DNA from: an uncultured Bacteroidales bacterium
Lineage (GTDB): Bacteria; Bacteroidota; Bacteroidia; Bacteroidales; Muribaculaceae
Direction: 5' to 3'
DNA length: 64,000 nucleotides
Assembly (NCBI GenBank): GCA_902776835.1
Contig: CACYRK010000021.1
Span: 33,350 to 97,349 of the forward strand
The position numbers and the translations under genes are program-made. Shown here one piece after another: positions 43,169 through 52,788 of the stretch (position 1 is the stretch's first letter; the number at the start of each line of letters is the position of its first letter). The notes under the pieces are model-generated. The model was not told where the DNA came from. It searched no databases and worked only from the letters and a program-made list of their open reading frames with translations.

Positions 43169-44926
43169 ATGACAAAAAAATATTATACTTCGGAACGCAA
43201 TGTGCAAATCGTAATTGCACTGCTTAAAGCCAATGGGATTAAAAGAGTGATCGCCTCTCCCGGCACGACAAACATGACGTTTGTGGGCAGCATACAGCAA
43301 GACCCATTTTTTGAGATTTATTCTTCGGTCGATGAGCGCTCAGCCGCATATCTTGCTTGTGGCATTGCGGCTGAGACTGGGGAACCTGTTGTGTTAAGTT
43401 GCACAGGAGCGACAGCATCCCGCAATTACATGCCTGGACTGACCGAGGCGTATTACCGTAAACTCCCTGTTCTCGCCATCACTTCACACCGTGGCGACCA
43501 TCAGATTGGACATCTCATAGATCAGCAGATCGACCGTCGGCAGCGACCTGCCGACATTGCAGTTGAGAGTGTTGTGGCGCCTATGGTAAAAGATAGTACA
43601 GATGAGAAATTTTGCACTATTGAGGCCAACAAAGCAATATTGGCTCTAAAACTTAATGGCGGTGGGCCAGCACATATCAATCTGCACACGAACTACAGCA
43701 GCGACTTTTCTGTGCAATCATTACCCCCGGCAAGGGTCATTAAACGACACACCTTATCAAATCCGCTTCCCAAACTGCAAAGAGACCAACGCATCGCAAT
43801 TTTTATCGGTGCCCATAAGGAGTTTTCCCAAGAAGAGACCAAGGCTATCGATGACTTCTGCTTTGCAAACAATGCCGTCGCTTTCTGCGACCATACCAGC
43901 AACTTCTATGGCAAAAGCGCGGCACACATGCAAATCGTGTTCGGGCAAAACAACTACACGTCTCCGCTAAAAACTGTTGATTTGCTAATTCACATTGGAG
44001 AAGTGACGGGAGACGTCTACCGCATGACTCCCAAAAAGGTGTGGCGGGTAAATGAGGACGGCGCTTTAAGGGACATGTTCGGATGTCTTACCGACGTGTT
44101 TATGATGACCGAAAAATCATTCTTTGAGCATTATACACATGATTCCTCTGAAATAAAAAGAGTGTATCTTGATGCCTGCCTGAATGAGTATGAGCAGTTT
44201 ATTTCTGTGATTCCCGAACTGCCTTTTGGAAACATTTGGATGGCTCAGCAGATGCATCAAAAACTGCCACAAGGCTGCGTGCTTCATATGGGCATTTACA
44301 ATAGTCTGCGATCTTGGAACTTTTTCGCTTTGAACGCAGGCATAAAGACACGATGCAATGTTGGCGGATTCGGCATTGACGGTGGAGTATCAACCATGAT
44401 CGGTGCGTCCTTGGTTCGTCCCGACAGACTCGTTTTCGGCGTGTTTGGCGACCTCGCGTTCTTCTATGATATGAATGTGATTGGAAATCGGCATGTCGGC
44501 AACAATGTGCGACTGATGCTAATCAATAATGGACGAGGGTCTGAATTCAGACTTTTCTGTCACATGTGTGAAAAGAACTTTGGAGACGACGCCGACCCTT
44601 ATATGGCCGCAGCAGGCCATTTCGGCAATATGTCGCCGCAACTGGTCAAGCATTATGCCGAGGATTTGGGTTACGAGTATCTCACAGCCTCAAACAAAGA
44701 GGAGTTCAAAATAGCAATGGAGCGTTTTGTCACTCCCGAAATCACCGATCGCCCAATGCTTTTCGAGGTCTTTACCGACAAGCAAGACGAGAGCGACGCT
44801 CTAGAAATAATGCTTTCAATGAGAAGCGACAGTGGCACAATAGTCAAGAGGCAAATTCGCAAGGTCGCTAATCAAGTTCTTGGCGATAAAGGGAAAGAAT
44901 TTCTAAAACTCATGCTGAAAAAATAG
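43169..44926 (+). CDS. Thiamine-diphosphate-dependent enzyme (MenD/acetolactate-synthase-like)
   Basis: A 585-residue ThDP enzyme. The N-terminal Pyr domain has SPGTTNMTFVG and the cofactor-activating Glu56 in SSVDERSAAYLACGIA. The C-terminal PP domain holds GDLAFFYDMN (427-436) and LINNGRG, the GD...N metal-diphosphate motif. The family joins or cleaves 2-keto acids. In a polysaccharide locus a parallel is YerE, which adds a two-carbon unit to a keto-sugar to form a branched sugar. That parallel is suggested by context only, and the true substrate is unknown. It follows an SDR gene with which it probably acts. Confidence 0.8.
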   Translation: MTKKYYTSERNVQIVIALLKANGIKRVIASPGTTNMTFVGSIQQDPFFEIYSSVDERSAAYLACGIAAETGEPVVLSCTGATASRNYMPGLTEAYYRKLPVLAITSHRGDHQIGHLIDQQIDRRQRPADIAVESVVAPMVKDSTDEKFCTIEANKAILALKLNGGGPAHINLHTNYSSDFSVQSLPPARVIKRHTLSNPLPKLQRDQRIAIFIGAHKEFSQEETKAIDDFCFANNAVAFCDHTSNFYGKSAAHMQIVFGQNNYTSPLKTVDLLIHIGEVTGDVYRMTPKKVWRVNEDGALRDMFGCLTDVFMMTEKSFFEHYTHDSSEIKRVYLDACLNEYEQFISVIPELPFGNIWMAQQMHQKLPQGCVLHMGIYNSLRSWNFFALNAGIKTRCNVGGFGIDGGVSTMIGASLVRPDRLVFGVFGDLAFFYDMNVIGNRHVGNNVRLMLINNGRGSEFRLFCHMCEKNFGDDADPYMAAAGHFGNMSPQLVKHYAEDLGYEYLTASNKEEFKIAMERFVTPEITDRPMLFEVFTDKQDESDALEIMLSMRSDSGTIVKRQIRKVANQVLGDKGKEFLKLMLKK

Positions 44927-44929
44927 TCA

Positions 44930-45994
44930 ATGAGAATCGGAATTTACACACAACCGCTGTTTAACAATTATGGCGGAATATTACAGAACTGGGCTTTGCA
45001 ACAAGTCCTGATGTCGCTGGGACATGACCCCATCACGATTGATCACAGTTCAAAGTACAGTTGGTTAAAGTATTTCGCCGACTATTCACTTGCAATAGCA
45101 AAAAGGACTCTCGGCAAACGCTGTTCATCTCCCATGCGACCCCATAATGGACGATTCGGCTCGGGGCTGTTGGCACCTTTCATTCATCAGCACATCAACA
45201 AGACCCGGCCAGTCAACCGACCATGCATTGATTTGCTGACCGAATATCATATTAACTGTCTGGTTGTGGGCAGTGACCAAATTTGGCGACCACTGTTCAA
45301 CAAACACTTAGAGGATTCTTTCCTTGCTTTTGCCAAGGAGTTTGACTGCACCAAAATCGCCTATGCGGCCTCATTCGGGAAAGATGAATGGGAATTCGAC
45401 GAAAAGCAATCTGACATTTGCACTGAGTTGGTCAAGCAATTCGACGCAATATCAGTAAGAGAGGAATCAGGAATATCCCTGTGCAAGCAACATTTGGGAG
45501 TTGATGCCGAATTCGTGCTCGATCCCACCCTATTGTTAAGCAAGGAAAAATACAGCCAGATTATAGGTCACACTCAAAATAATGGCAAATTTATAGCCTG
45601 CTATTGTCTTGACATGTCGCAAGAAACGCAGTCGGAAATCAACAATATTGCCAAGACCATCAATCTGCCCGTACGCTACTTTGCGGCAAACGACAAAGTG
45701 TCGCTCACCATCGGGCAATGGCTTGCCATGTTTCGCGACGCTTCAGCGGTAATAACCGACTCTTTCCACGGCACCATTTTTTCGATAATCAACCAAACGC
45801 CGTTCTACACGCTCGCAAATGAAGTGCGCGGCGCAAGCCGGTTTCATTCGCTGCTGGGCAACCTGGGATTACTTGAAAGAATTGTAAAAGACAGCGGGCA
45901 TCTTCCGCCGCCAACGATTGATTGGGAGATCGTCCAAAAGCGCATCAATCAGGAGAAACAAAAAAGTATTTCTTTTATACAGAAACACTTATAG
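44930..45994 (+). CDS. Polysaccharide pyruvyl transferase family protein
   Basis: A 354-residue protein of the pyruvyl transferase (CsaB/WcaK) family: NNYGGILQNWALQQVL, VVGSDQIWRP, SVREESG and ITDSFHGTIFSI. Members add a pyruvate ketal to polysaccharide sugars using phosphoenolpyruvate, giving a negative charge. The ATG lies three bases after the ThDP enzyme stop. An approximately 120-base non-coding gap follows before the next glycosyltransferase. Confidence 0.85.
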   Translation: MRIGIYTQPLFNNYGGILQNWALQQVLMSLGHDPITIDHSSKYSWLKYFADYSLAIAKRTLGKRCSSPMRPHNGRFGSGLLAPFIHQHINKTRPVNRPCIDLLTEYHINCLVVGSDQIWRPLFNKHLEDSFLAFAKEFDCTKIAYAASFGKDEWEFDEKQSDICTELVKQFDAISVREESGISLCKQHLGVDAEFVLDPTLLLSKEKYSQIIGHTQNNGKFIACYCLDMSQETQSEINNIAKTINLPVRYFAANDKVSLTIGQWLAMFRDASAVITDSFHGTIFSIINQTPFYTLANEVRGASRFHSLLGNLGLLERIVKDSGHLPPPTIDWEIVQKRINQEKQKSISFIQKHL

Positions 45995-46112
45995 TCAACA
46001 ATCTTGTGCAAATAGCGCTGATAACGCAAATAAAAACAATCCTCGTCATTAGCGAGATTTGCGAGAGAAAGCCTTTTGCGAGAGGTGAAGTTTGAAAAGT
46101 AGACACAAAGCT

Positions 46113-47099
46113 ATGCAAAAGCCAAAAGTTTCGGTCGTCATACCAAACTACAACTCCGAGGACTATATACATCGCTGCATCGACAGCCTGTTAAATCAAA
46201 GTTTTAAAGACTTTGAGTTAATAATCATCGATGACGGCTCTTCCGACAACTCCGGCATGATTGCCGACCACTACGCCAACACGCACTCTTGTGTGAAAGT
46301 CATCCACCAGGCAAACAGCGGCGTAAGTGCCGCTCGACAAGTGGGCCTCACGGCAGCCAGTGGAAAATACGTCACCTTCGTCGACCCCGACGACTGGGTG
46401 GAGCCCGACATGCTGCAATGCCTCGTCGGCAAGGCCGAGCAGGAAGACGTTGACATTCTGTTCTGCGACTTCTTCATCGACTTCTCGCCATCCTCGCGCG
46501 AGATAGGCCAGCAAAAGCCGCCATCATCACAACTGAAGACACTGAGAGAGATGGTCAAGGGCAACCTGCACGGCTCCACATGCAACAAACTGTATCGGCT
46601 TAGCATCATCAGCAATCGCAATATTACATTCCCCGACAACATTAGTTTTTGCGAGGACTTGTGGTTCAACTGCAAACTACTGATGTCTGGCGATTTAAGA
46701 ATCTCCTACCTGAATAAGGCCTTTTATCATTACGACCGCTATTCAAACGTCAACAGCCTGACCAGGAAATTCAAAGAAAAGGCCTTGGACGATTATCTGG
46801 CTTATATCGGCTACATCTTTGACAACGTGCAAGACAACGACGACATGTTTTACACCTTGAAGTTTAACGCGAAAATCTTCGCCTTCAGGTCGGATTGTGA
46901 ACAACAAAAGTACTATTCACTCTATCCCGACCTGCAAAGCCGCTTCAAGGCCACCATCTGGCACTCTAACAATTCAAAGATTCAGAAAATCGCCAACTAC
47001 ATCGCCTTGTGCGGCTTCCTGAAAACAGGCCGATTCCTCGACTCAGCCTACGAAAAGAGCCGCCTCCCCCTCCTTAAACGCCGCCTCCGAAAACAATGA
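46113..47099 (+). CDS. Family 2 glycosyltransferase (A)
   Basis: A 328-residue GT2 enzyme: KVSVVIPNYNSEDYI, IIIDDGSSDNS, and the metal-binding FVDPDDW with DPDD as the DXD-like site. It would transfer one sugar of the repeat unit from a nucleotide sugar on the cytosolic face. ATG at 46113 is used; a TTG seven codons earlier is in frame but unlikely. The donor cannot be read from sequence. Confidence 0.85.
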   Translation: MQKPKVSVVIPNYNSEDYIHRCIDSLLNQSFKDFELIIIDDGSSDNSGMIADHYANTHSCVKVIHQANSGVSAARQVGLTAASGKYVTFVDPDDWVEPDMLQCLVGKAEQEDVDILFCDFFIDFSPSSREIGQQKPPSSQLKTLREMVKGNLHGSTCNKLYRLSIISNRNITFPDNISFCEDLWFNCKLLMSGDLRISYLNKAFYHYDRYSNVNSLTRKFKEKALDDYLAYIGYIFDNVQDNDDMFYTLKFNAKIFAFRSDCEQQKYYSLYPDLQSRFKATIWHSNNSKIQKIANYIALCGFLKTGRFLDSAYEKSRLPLLKRRLRKQ

Positions 47100-47230
47100 C
47101 CACAACACGCCACCAAACCGACTGTTACCACTCGCAAATAACGCTAATACTAAAAGATTGGCGCCATCCGCGAGATTCGAGAGGAAAAACAGCGTAAGAA
47201 ATAAGCACAAGAGGATAAAGGAGCAACATT

Positions 47231-47267
47231 ACAAAGTCTACACCCGCTACCTCTTCAAGCGCGACTA
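47231..47267 (+). pseudogene. Duplicated fragment of the ugd 3' end
   Basis: These 37 bases match the last codons of ugd (40702-40738) at 36 of 37 positions, up to the TA of the stop codon (here TAG in place of TAA). The fragment stops seven bases before the second flippase ATG, as the real ugd end abuts the first flippase. It is too short to be a gene and is best read as a recombination scar. Confidence 0.85.
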
Positions 47268-47273
47268 GTATTA

Positions 47274-48818
47274 ATGATCAATAATCATTCAGAAGACAAC
47301 AAGCGGATAGCAAAAAATACTATTGCATTGTATTTTCGCATGATTTTTGTCATGCTTGTTGGGCTTTATACTTCGCGTCTGGTTTTGAACGCGTTGGGTG
47401 AAGTTGATTTTGGTTTATATACTGTAGTTGGTGGCCTAATTGGTATCTTTAGTTTTATCCAAGGGTCAATGACGGCATCAACTCAGCGTTATCTTTCATT
47501 TGAAATAGGAAGGAACGACAATGAAAGGTTAAAAATGGCCTTTATGACCAGCACTTATATTCATTCTGTAATTGCATTTATTATACTGATATTGTCGGAG
47601 AGTATTGGATTGTGGCTCTTATTTAATAAGCTTGTTATTCCGCCTGAACGCTTGACAGTAGCGTTTTGGGTTTTCCAGATTTCGATTATCAGTGTTATGA
47701 TTAGGATTATGTATTATCCTTTTGAGGCGGTTATTATAGCACATGAAAAAATGACGGCATTTGCCTATCTATCAATCTTAGATGTCATCTTTAAATTAAT
47801 TGTTGCTTTATTACTAGTAAATGCCACTATTGATAAATTATGGCTTTATGCTATACTGAATTTTTTTGTTGTTCTTATTATGTGCTCAGTAACAGCAGTT
47901 TATTGTCGAAATAAATTTGAAGAATCTAAATATACTCGTAAATGGGATAAGAAATTATTCAAAGAAATGAGCTCCTTTGCTGGATGGAATATGTGGGGAA
48001 ATATTGCCTATGTTTTGAATAATTATGGTTTTCAAGTATTATTAAACACTTTTTTTGGTCCCGCTATAAACGCGGCAAGTTCTATTGGCAGTGCAGTGAG
48101 CGGTCATATTACTAAATTTGCAGATGGTTTTCAAACTGCATTAAATCCTCAAATCACCAAAACTTATTCAATAGGTGAAATGCAAGAAATGCATAATTTG
48201 GTACTAAGAAGCATGAAATTTTCATTACTTTTATTGTTATTAATAGCATTACCTATTGTTATAGAACTTCCTTTAATACTTGATATATGGCTTAAAATTC
48301 CTCCTAAGCACACATTTGAGTTTGCATGTATAAGTTTGATTTTAGGACTGTTAAATGCAGTTAAGAACCCTATTAATCAAGCAGTTTCGGCTACAGGGCA
48401 TGTTAAATTCTACCAAATGGCAACAGGTTTAATTTTAATATCTGTTGTTCCTATTTCATATATTGTACTAGAATATGGCGGTTCACCTGAGTCAGCAATA
48501 ATAACTTATGCCATTATTTTTTTAATAATGGATTTGGTCGGATTATGTTTTATTCAAAGGCTTATTAACTTCTCTTTAAGGAAATGTTTTAAAGTTGTAT
48601 TTATTCCGGTTTTGTTTTCGTTAATCATTGGCTCAATAATACCGATTTTAATAAAAACAGTTCTACCACACAATTTAGTGACTGCTTTTTGTATCTGCCT
48701 CCTGACTTTTTTATCAATGCTATTTTCGGTCATATTTGTTGGATTAACTACAAACGAGCGTAATTTTGCGATTATGACCATTAAATCAAAAATTAAAAAG
48801 AACATATTTAATGCATGA
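47274..48818 (+). CDS. wzx: Wzx-type polysaccharide flippase (copy 2)
   Basis: A 514-residue MOP-family flippase clearly homologous to the first: NKRIAKNTIALYFRM, YTSRLVLNALGEVDFGLY, SSFAGWNMWGNIAYVLNNYG and ALNPQITKTYS align block by block. It is full length, with about 14 helices and no visible break. The gene is strongly AT-rich. It begins seven bases after a fragment of ugd, so the original neighbour was probably a ugd gene in another locus. Two flippases may reflect a replaced locus or two substrates. Confidence 0.86.
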   Translation: MINNHSEDNKRIAKNTIALYFRMIFVMLVGLYTSRLVLNALGEVDFGLYTVVGGLIGIFSFIQGSMTASTQRYLSFEIGRNDNERLKMAFMTSTYIHSVIAFIILILSESIGLWLLFNKLVIPPERLTVAFWVFQISIISVMIRIMYYPFEAVIIAHEKMTAFAYLSILDVIFKLIVALLLVNATIDKLWLYAILNFFVVLIMCSVTAVYCRNKFEESKYTRKWDKKLFKEMSSFAGWNMWGNIAYVLNNYGFQVLLNTFFGPAINAASSIGSAVSGHITKFADGFQTALNPQITKTYSIGEMQEMHNLVLRSMKFSLLLLLLIALPIVIELPLILDIWLKIPPKHTFEFACISLILGLLNAVKNPINQAVSATGHVKFYQMATGLILISVVPISYIVLEYGGSPESAIITYAIIFLIMDLVGLCFIQRLINFSLRKCFKVVFIPVLFSLIIGSIIPILIKTVLPHNLVTAFCICLLTFLSMLFSVIFVGLTTNERNFAIMTIKSKIKKNIFNA

Positions 48819-49779
48819 TTCTCCCATAATAAGCATTGTAGTTCCTCTTTATAATTCAGAAGAATTTATATCTCAATGCTTGAATTCTATTTCTTGTTTA
48901 TCTGATTGCGAAATCATTGTGGTTGATGATGGTTCAACAGATAACGGACCAAACATTGCCCGAGGTATTGCGTCTAGCAATAGCCACATACAAGTAATTA
49001 GTCAAAAGAATCAAGGTCTTAGCGGGGCTAGAAACACAGGAATAGAGCATGCCAATGGGAAATATATATGGTTTTTAGATGCTGATGATGAATTAACCAC
49101 ACAAGCAATAGATGTAATTGAATACCTGAGCAACCATAATGAATTAGATTTTCTTGCCGTTCAACTTCAAAAGGTTGATGAATCACGTAATCTTCTTTCA
49201 ATAGACTGTTCACAACCCACTTTGCCTAAGAATGAAGTTATGACGGGGCGTGACGCAATCCTTAATGATTACAACCCATCATCGGCATGTGCACTCATTA
49301 TGCGGCGTGATTTCCTTAATGAGAATAACCTTAGATTCAAATTAGGTATTACTCACGAAGATGTGGAGTTCACATTTAGGGCTATGAGTAAAGCAAAAAA
49401 AGTTATGTTCACTGACTTTAAACCTTATTTGTATTTTCGTCGTGGCAACACAATGTCAACACCTCTTGACCACGAAAGACTGTTGAAGTATATAATTGAT
49501 GATGTTGAAGTCGCTGACTCATTTCGCTCGCTGGCATTGGAGTTTAAAGGAGTAGATTCTTCTTTGTATAATAAAATATTCCTGAGGGCCAAATCTGTTG
49601 TGTTTGGATTAGCACTTCAAATATATCACAATAGAAAGCAATGGCAAGAAAATGGAATAACTCAAGAAGTCATGCAAAGACTTAAAGATAAGGACTTTTT
49701 TCCATTACATAGGCCACACTATTCGTGGAAACAACAATTGATGAGTTTTTGGCTTAATTTTAAATTGAAAAAATTGTAA
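48811..49779 (+). CDS. Family 2 glycosyltransferase (B)
   Basis: A 322-residue GT2 enzyme with ISIVVPLYNSEEFI, IVVDDGSTDNG, NQGLSGARNTGI and the metal site FLDADDE. It overlaps the flippase end by eight bases and is followed directly by the polymerase gene with no gap. Like the flippase it is AT-rich, so the pair probably moved together. The sugar donor is unknown. Confidence 0.86.
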   Translation: MHDSPIISIVVPLYNSEEFISQCLNSISCLSDCEIIVVDDGSTDNGPNIARGIASSNSHIQVISQKNQGLSGARNTGIEHANGKYIWFLDADDELTTQAIDVIEYLSNHNELDFLAVQLQKVDESRNLLSIDCSQPTLPKNEVMTGRDAILNDYNPSSACALIMRRDFLNENNLRFKLGITHEDVEFTFRAMSKAKKVMFTDFKPYLYFRRGNTMSTPLDHERLLKYIIDDVEVADSFRSLALEFKGVDSSLYNKIFLRAKSVVFGLALQIYHNRKQWQENGITQEVMQRLKDKDFFPLHRPHYSWKQQLMSFWLNFKLKKL

Positions 49780-50934
49780 ATGATAGTCTATATTCTCATT
49801 TTCATTCTCGCGGTATTTCTTTACATAAGGAGTAACGAAGACAATGAGCAATCGAAACTGGTTCTTGGCATCTATCTTGCCGGATTGGCCTTGTTTGTTG
49901 GTTGTTCTGACATGCTTGGTGGTTATGACCGTTACATTTATGGTGAGGTATTTGATCAATTGGCGTTAATGACTCAAGCGGGTGGAGATGTGACCCTATC
50001 TGCAGGGTACAGACTTTTCGCTACTGAGTGGGGATTTCTCGGATTTAATCAATTGATTGGCTATATCACGCTCAATCGATACGTATTTATCTTTATTGTC
50101 ACATGCGTTATATATACACTGCTCTTTATTTCCATTAAGCAGTATTGCCGAAACTATCCCTTTGCCGTTATAGTCTTCCTTGGTTTATGGTTCTTCTTCA
50201 CGTTTACCTACCTTCGCCAGGTTATGGCTGCCACCATTGGTTGGCTGGCCATCAAATACGTAATCGACCGTAAGCCCATCCAATTCTTTTTAATCGTCTT
50301 TATTGCTTTCACCTTCCATAATTCGGCCATTGTTCTTGCCCCATTCTATTTTGTGCCAGCAAAGAAATTTCAGCCTATATTTGTGGTTTTAGCGCTCGTT
50401 GCCGCTTTGGCTATTGGTATGGGAAACATGTTATCTGATTTGGTCGCTGAATCTGATGCATTTATCGATGCCGCCCGCGCTGAGCAAAATGCCAACTATA
50501 TTGAAGAAGGCACATTTCGGATCGAGTACTTCATTGAGGCTATACTATTTGCAGGCCTCTTGATATGGAAATATGACGCTTTTGACGATGAGAACCCGAA
50601 AGAAATAGTCTTGCTGAATATGGCACTTGTGTTTTGTGCAATCTTGCTCATGTTTGTCCGTTCCGAGAATGGCGGACGTATTGCATGGCATTATATGATG
50701 GGGATTATTTCTTCTGTAACTCATTTGGCCACAAGCCCAAATCATAAGAATGACGCAATAACTGGAGCATTGATATTAATGTTTGGTATATTGTTTCTCA
50801 GAATTTTAATTGCATGGGGGGTGCTCTTGAGCCCATATAAGACCTTTTTCACAGATGGCCATCGAGAAGGAGATATAATATATAAGATTTATGAATATGA
50901 TCCAAAATATAATGAGGATAAATTCTATAAATAG
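49780..50934 (+). CDS. EpsG/Wzy-type polysaccharide polymerase
   Basis: A 384-residue membrane protein with roughly ten helices and the EpsG-family features: a GYDRYIY loop after the second helix, a long middle loop, and FFTFTYLRQVMAATIGWLAI followed by FIAFTFHNSAIVLAP. Proteins of this family polymerise repeat units at the periplasmic face. It is the only polymerase candidate in the locus despite two flippases. The assignment rests on topology and the RQ...HNSA motifs. Confidence 0.78.
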   Translation: MIVYILIFILAVFLYIRSNEDNEQSKLVLGIYLAGLALFVGCSDMLGGYDRYIYGEVFDQLALMTQAGGDVTLSAGYRLFATEWGFLGFNQLIGYITLNRYVFIFIVTCVIYTLLFISIKQYCRNYPFAVIVFLGLWFFFTFTYLRQVMAATIGWLAIKYVIDRKPIQFFLIVFIAFTFHNSAIVLAPFYFVPAKKFQPIFVVLALVAALAIGMGNMLSDLVAESDAFIDAARAEQNANYIEEGTFRIEYFIEAILFAGLLIWKYDAFDDENPKEIVLLNMALVFCAILLMFVRSENGGRIAWHYMMGIISSVTHLATSPNHKNDAITGALILMFGILFLRILIAWGVLLSPYKTFFTDGHREGDIIYKIYEYDPKYNEDKFYK

Positions 50935-50941
50935 TTTATAG

Positions 50942-51823
50942 ATGTTAATTACAATATTTACTCCAACATATAATCGCGCCCATCTTCTGCCGCGACTTTA
51001 TGAATCGCTGAGGGCACAGACCTTCCAGGACTTTGAGTGGATTATCGTTGACGACGGCAGCACCGACGACACCGAAGACGTCGTGAAATCATTCTTCCCC
51101 CCTTTAGGGGGGATTAAGGGGGGCCTTATCCGCCAGCCCAATGGTGGCAAGCACCGGGCAATTAATCGCGGAGTACAAGAGGCAAAAGGTGAGTTGTTCT
51201 TCATTGTTGATAGTGATGATAGATTACCCACAAAGTCTCTTGAATGTATATCTTATTATTTTAAGCAAATCAGGGGCGACGAGCGTTTTGCTGGAGTTTG
51301 TGGACTGAAGTGTTATTTCGACGGCACTCAAGTAGGCGGGCAGCAGACCTTTGATCCTTTTGACTGCTCAATGCTTGATATTCGACAGAAATACCATCTA
51401 AAAGGTGACATGGCTGAGGTTGTACGCACTGTTGTTATGCGACAATTCCCATTCCCCGAATTTGAAGGTGAACGTTTTTGCCCCGAGGCATTAGTGTGGA
51501 ACCGCATAGCACAAAATTATGTTATGCGATATTTCCACGAGAATGTTTACGAATGTGAGTATGTTGAAGGAGGACTAACTGATAGGATAGTTCGCATTCG
51601 TATGGATAGCCCGCAAGCGTCTATGATGACTTACAAAGAATTGGCACATTACAAAGTACCATTTAGAACAAAGATTCGCAGTGCCATTAATTACTGGCGC
51701 TTTGCAACTTGTTCTAATCTGCCAATGTCGCGGAAAGTAAGAGGAATGGCTGAGTGGTTATGGCTTTGGCCTATAGGAATAATAATGCACATCCATGACA
51801 ATAAAACTCAAAAAAATAAATGA
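50942..51823 (+). CDS. Family 2 glycosyltransferase (C) with a GC-rich repeat in its coding sequence
   Basis: A 293-residue GT2 enzyme: ITIFTPTYNRAHLL, IIVDDGSTDDT, GGKHRAINRGV and the metal site IVDSDDR. A GC-rich palindrome (51097-51123) lies in frame and encodes PPLGGIKGG in a loop where relatives usually carry an ordinary strand connection. The frame is kept, so the enzyme may still be active. The stop overlaps the next ATG as ATGA. Confidence 0.84.
   Translation: MLITIFTPTYNRAHLLPRLYESLRAQTFQDFEWIIVDDGSTDDTEDVVKSFFPPLGGIKGGLIRQPNGGKHRAINRGVQEAKGELFFIVDSDDRLPTKSLECISYYFKQIRGDERFAGVCGLKCYFDGTQVGGQQTFDPFDCSMLDIRQKYHLKGDMAEVVRTVVMRQFPFPEFEGERFCPEALVWNRIAQNYVMRYFHENVYECEYVEGGLTDRIVRIRMDSPQASMMTYKELAHYKVPFRTKIRSAINYWRFATCSNLPMSRKVRGMAEWLWLWPIGIIMHIHDNKTQKNK
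51097..51123. repeat. GC-rich palindromic repeat inside a glycosyltransferase gene
   Basis: CCCCCCTTTAGGGGGG is a perfect palindrome with seven-base arms, followed by ATTAAGGGGGG. It belongs to the same style as the repeats near 54629 and 55028 and to the weaker copy at about 54057-54082. All of these lie within or at the ends of capsule genes. Confidence 0.75.
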
Positions 51824-52773
51824 AAAAACTTTCAATATTAATACCTGTTTATAATGCCGAAAAGTATATAAAAGCTTGTCTTGATAGTGTTTTGGGTCAA
51901 GATGGGATAAACAATGACATAGAAGTGTTGATTCTGAATGATGGTTCTACCGACGGGACTCTTGATATTATTCAAGATTACGCTTCACATTATGATATAG
52001 TACGTTTTATCTCTCGTGAAAACAGAGGAATCGGACCGACTCGTAATGAATTAATTGATAATGCCACAGGCAATTATTTATGGTTTATTGACGCCGATGA
52101 TTGGATTGAAAATGGGTCGATAGCAAAGGTTCTGAATGCACTTAATTCAAATGACATCGATTGCCTGATGCTGAGTTATCAAGTTGAGAATCAATCTGGA
52201 AACATTAAGCGATATATTTATAATGGGGATTATCCCGATGGTATAACACTAACAAAGGCTCAGATATACAACAATTCTGTATGGTCAAGGATTTATAAAT
52301 CAAAAATTGTAAAAGACTCAGGTATTAGATTTGGCAAATACTGTATGGGTGAAGATTTTGATTTCACATTCAGATTAATACCCACTCTTAAACGTTCTGT
52401 ATGCTTGGCCGATATAGTTTATCATTATGTATTGAGGCAGCACTCTGCCACACAAGAGAAGGACTATGGGCATCGTCGTAAAGTATCTGACGACTCACTT
52501 GCAATTGTGCTGGCTTTTCAAGGTTATTTTGATGGTTTTTCAAAAGATGATGTTTTTGTCTTGAAACAGCCATTTAACGATAATTTAATTGCGTTTATCT
52601 ACTCTTTAATTCAACAAAAGCATCCGTTTAAATATAAGTTATCCGTTTTAAAGCAATTGAAGAAAGCGGGGTTTATTCCGATAAAGCCTATTGTTAGTAC
52701 GACTCCTAAAAGAGTAAAATTTATGCGCTTAGTTAATAATCCGTTAACAAGGCTGGCTATGTTATTTAAATAA
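51820..52773 (+). CDS. Family 2 glycosyltransferase (D)
   Basis: A 317-residue GT2 enzyme: KLSILIPVYNAEKYI, ILNDGSTDGT, GIGPTRNELI and the metal site FIDADDW. The C-terminal half holds an aromatic-basic segment (VYHYVLRQHS) usual in capsule GT2 enzymes. It is AT-rich and coupled to the preceding glycosyltransferase by ATGA. The donor is unknown. Confidence 0.86.
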   Translation: MKKLSILIPVYNAEKYIKACLDSVLGQDGINNDIEVLILNDGSTDGTLDIIQDYASHYDIVRFISRENRGIGPTRNELIDNATGNYLWFIDADDWIENGSIAKVLNALNSNDIDCLMLSYQVENQSGNIKRYIYNGDYPDGITLTKAQIYNNSVWSRIYKSKIVKDSGIRFGKYCMGEDFDFTFRLIPTLKRSVCLADIVYHYVLRQHSATQEKDYGHRRKVSDDSLAIVLAFQGYFDGFSKDDVFVLKQPFNDNLIAFIYSLIQQKHPFKYKLSVLKQLKKAGFIPIKPIVSTTPKRVKFMRLVNNPLTRLAMLFK

Positions 52774-52788
52774 GATTCTAGAATTATT

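Noticed and set aside
46000..46112. Shared repeat between the gaps before GT2 A and before the second flippase
   Set aside because: Both gaps contain CGAGATT and GAGAG phrases with AACGC and AATA words, but the similarity is too patchy to call a repeat by eye.
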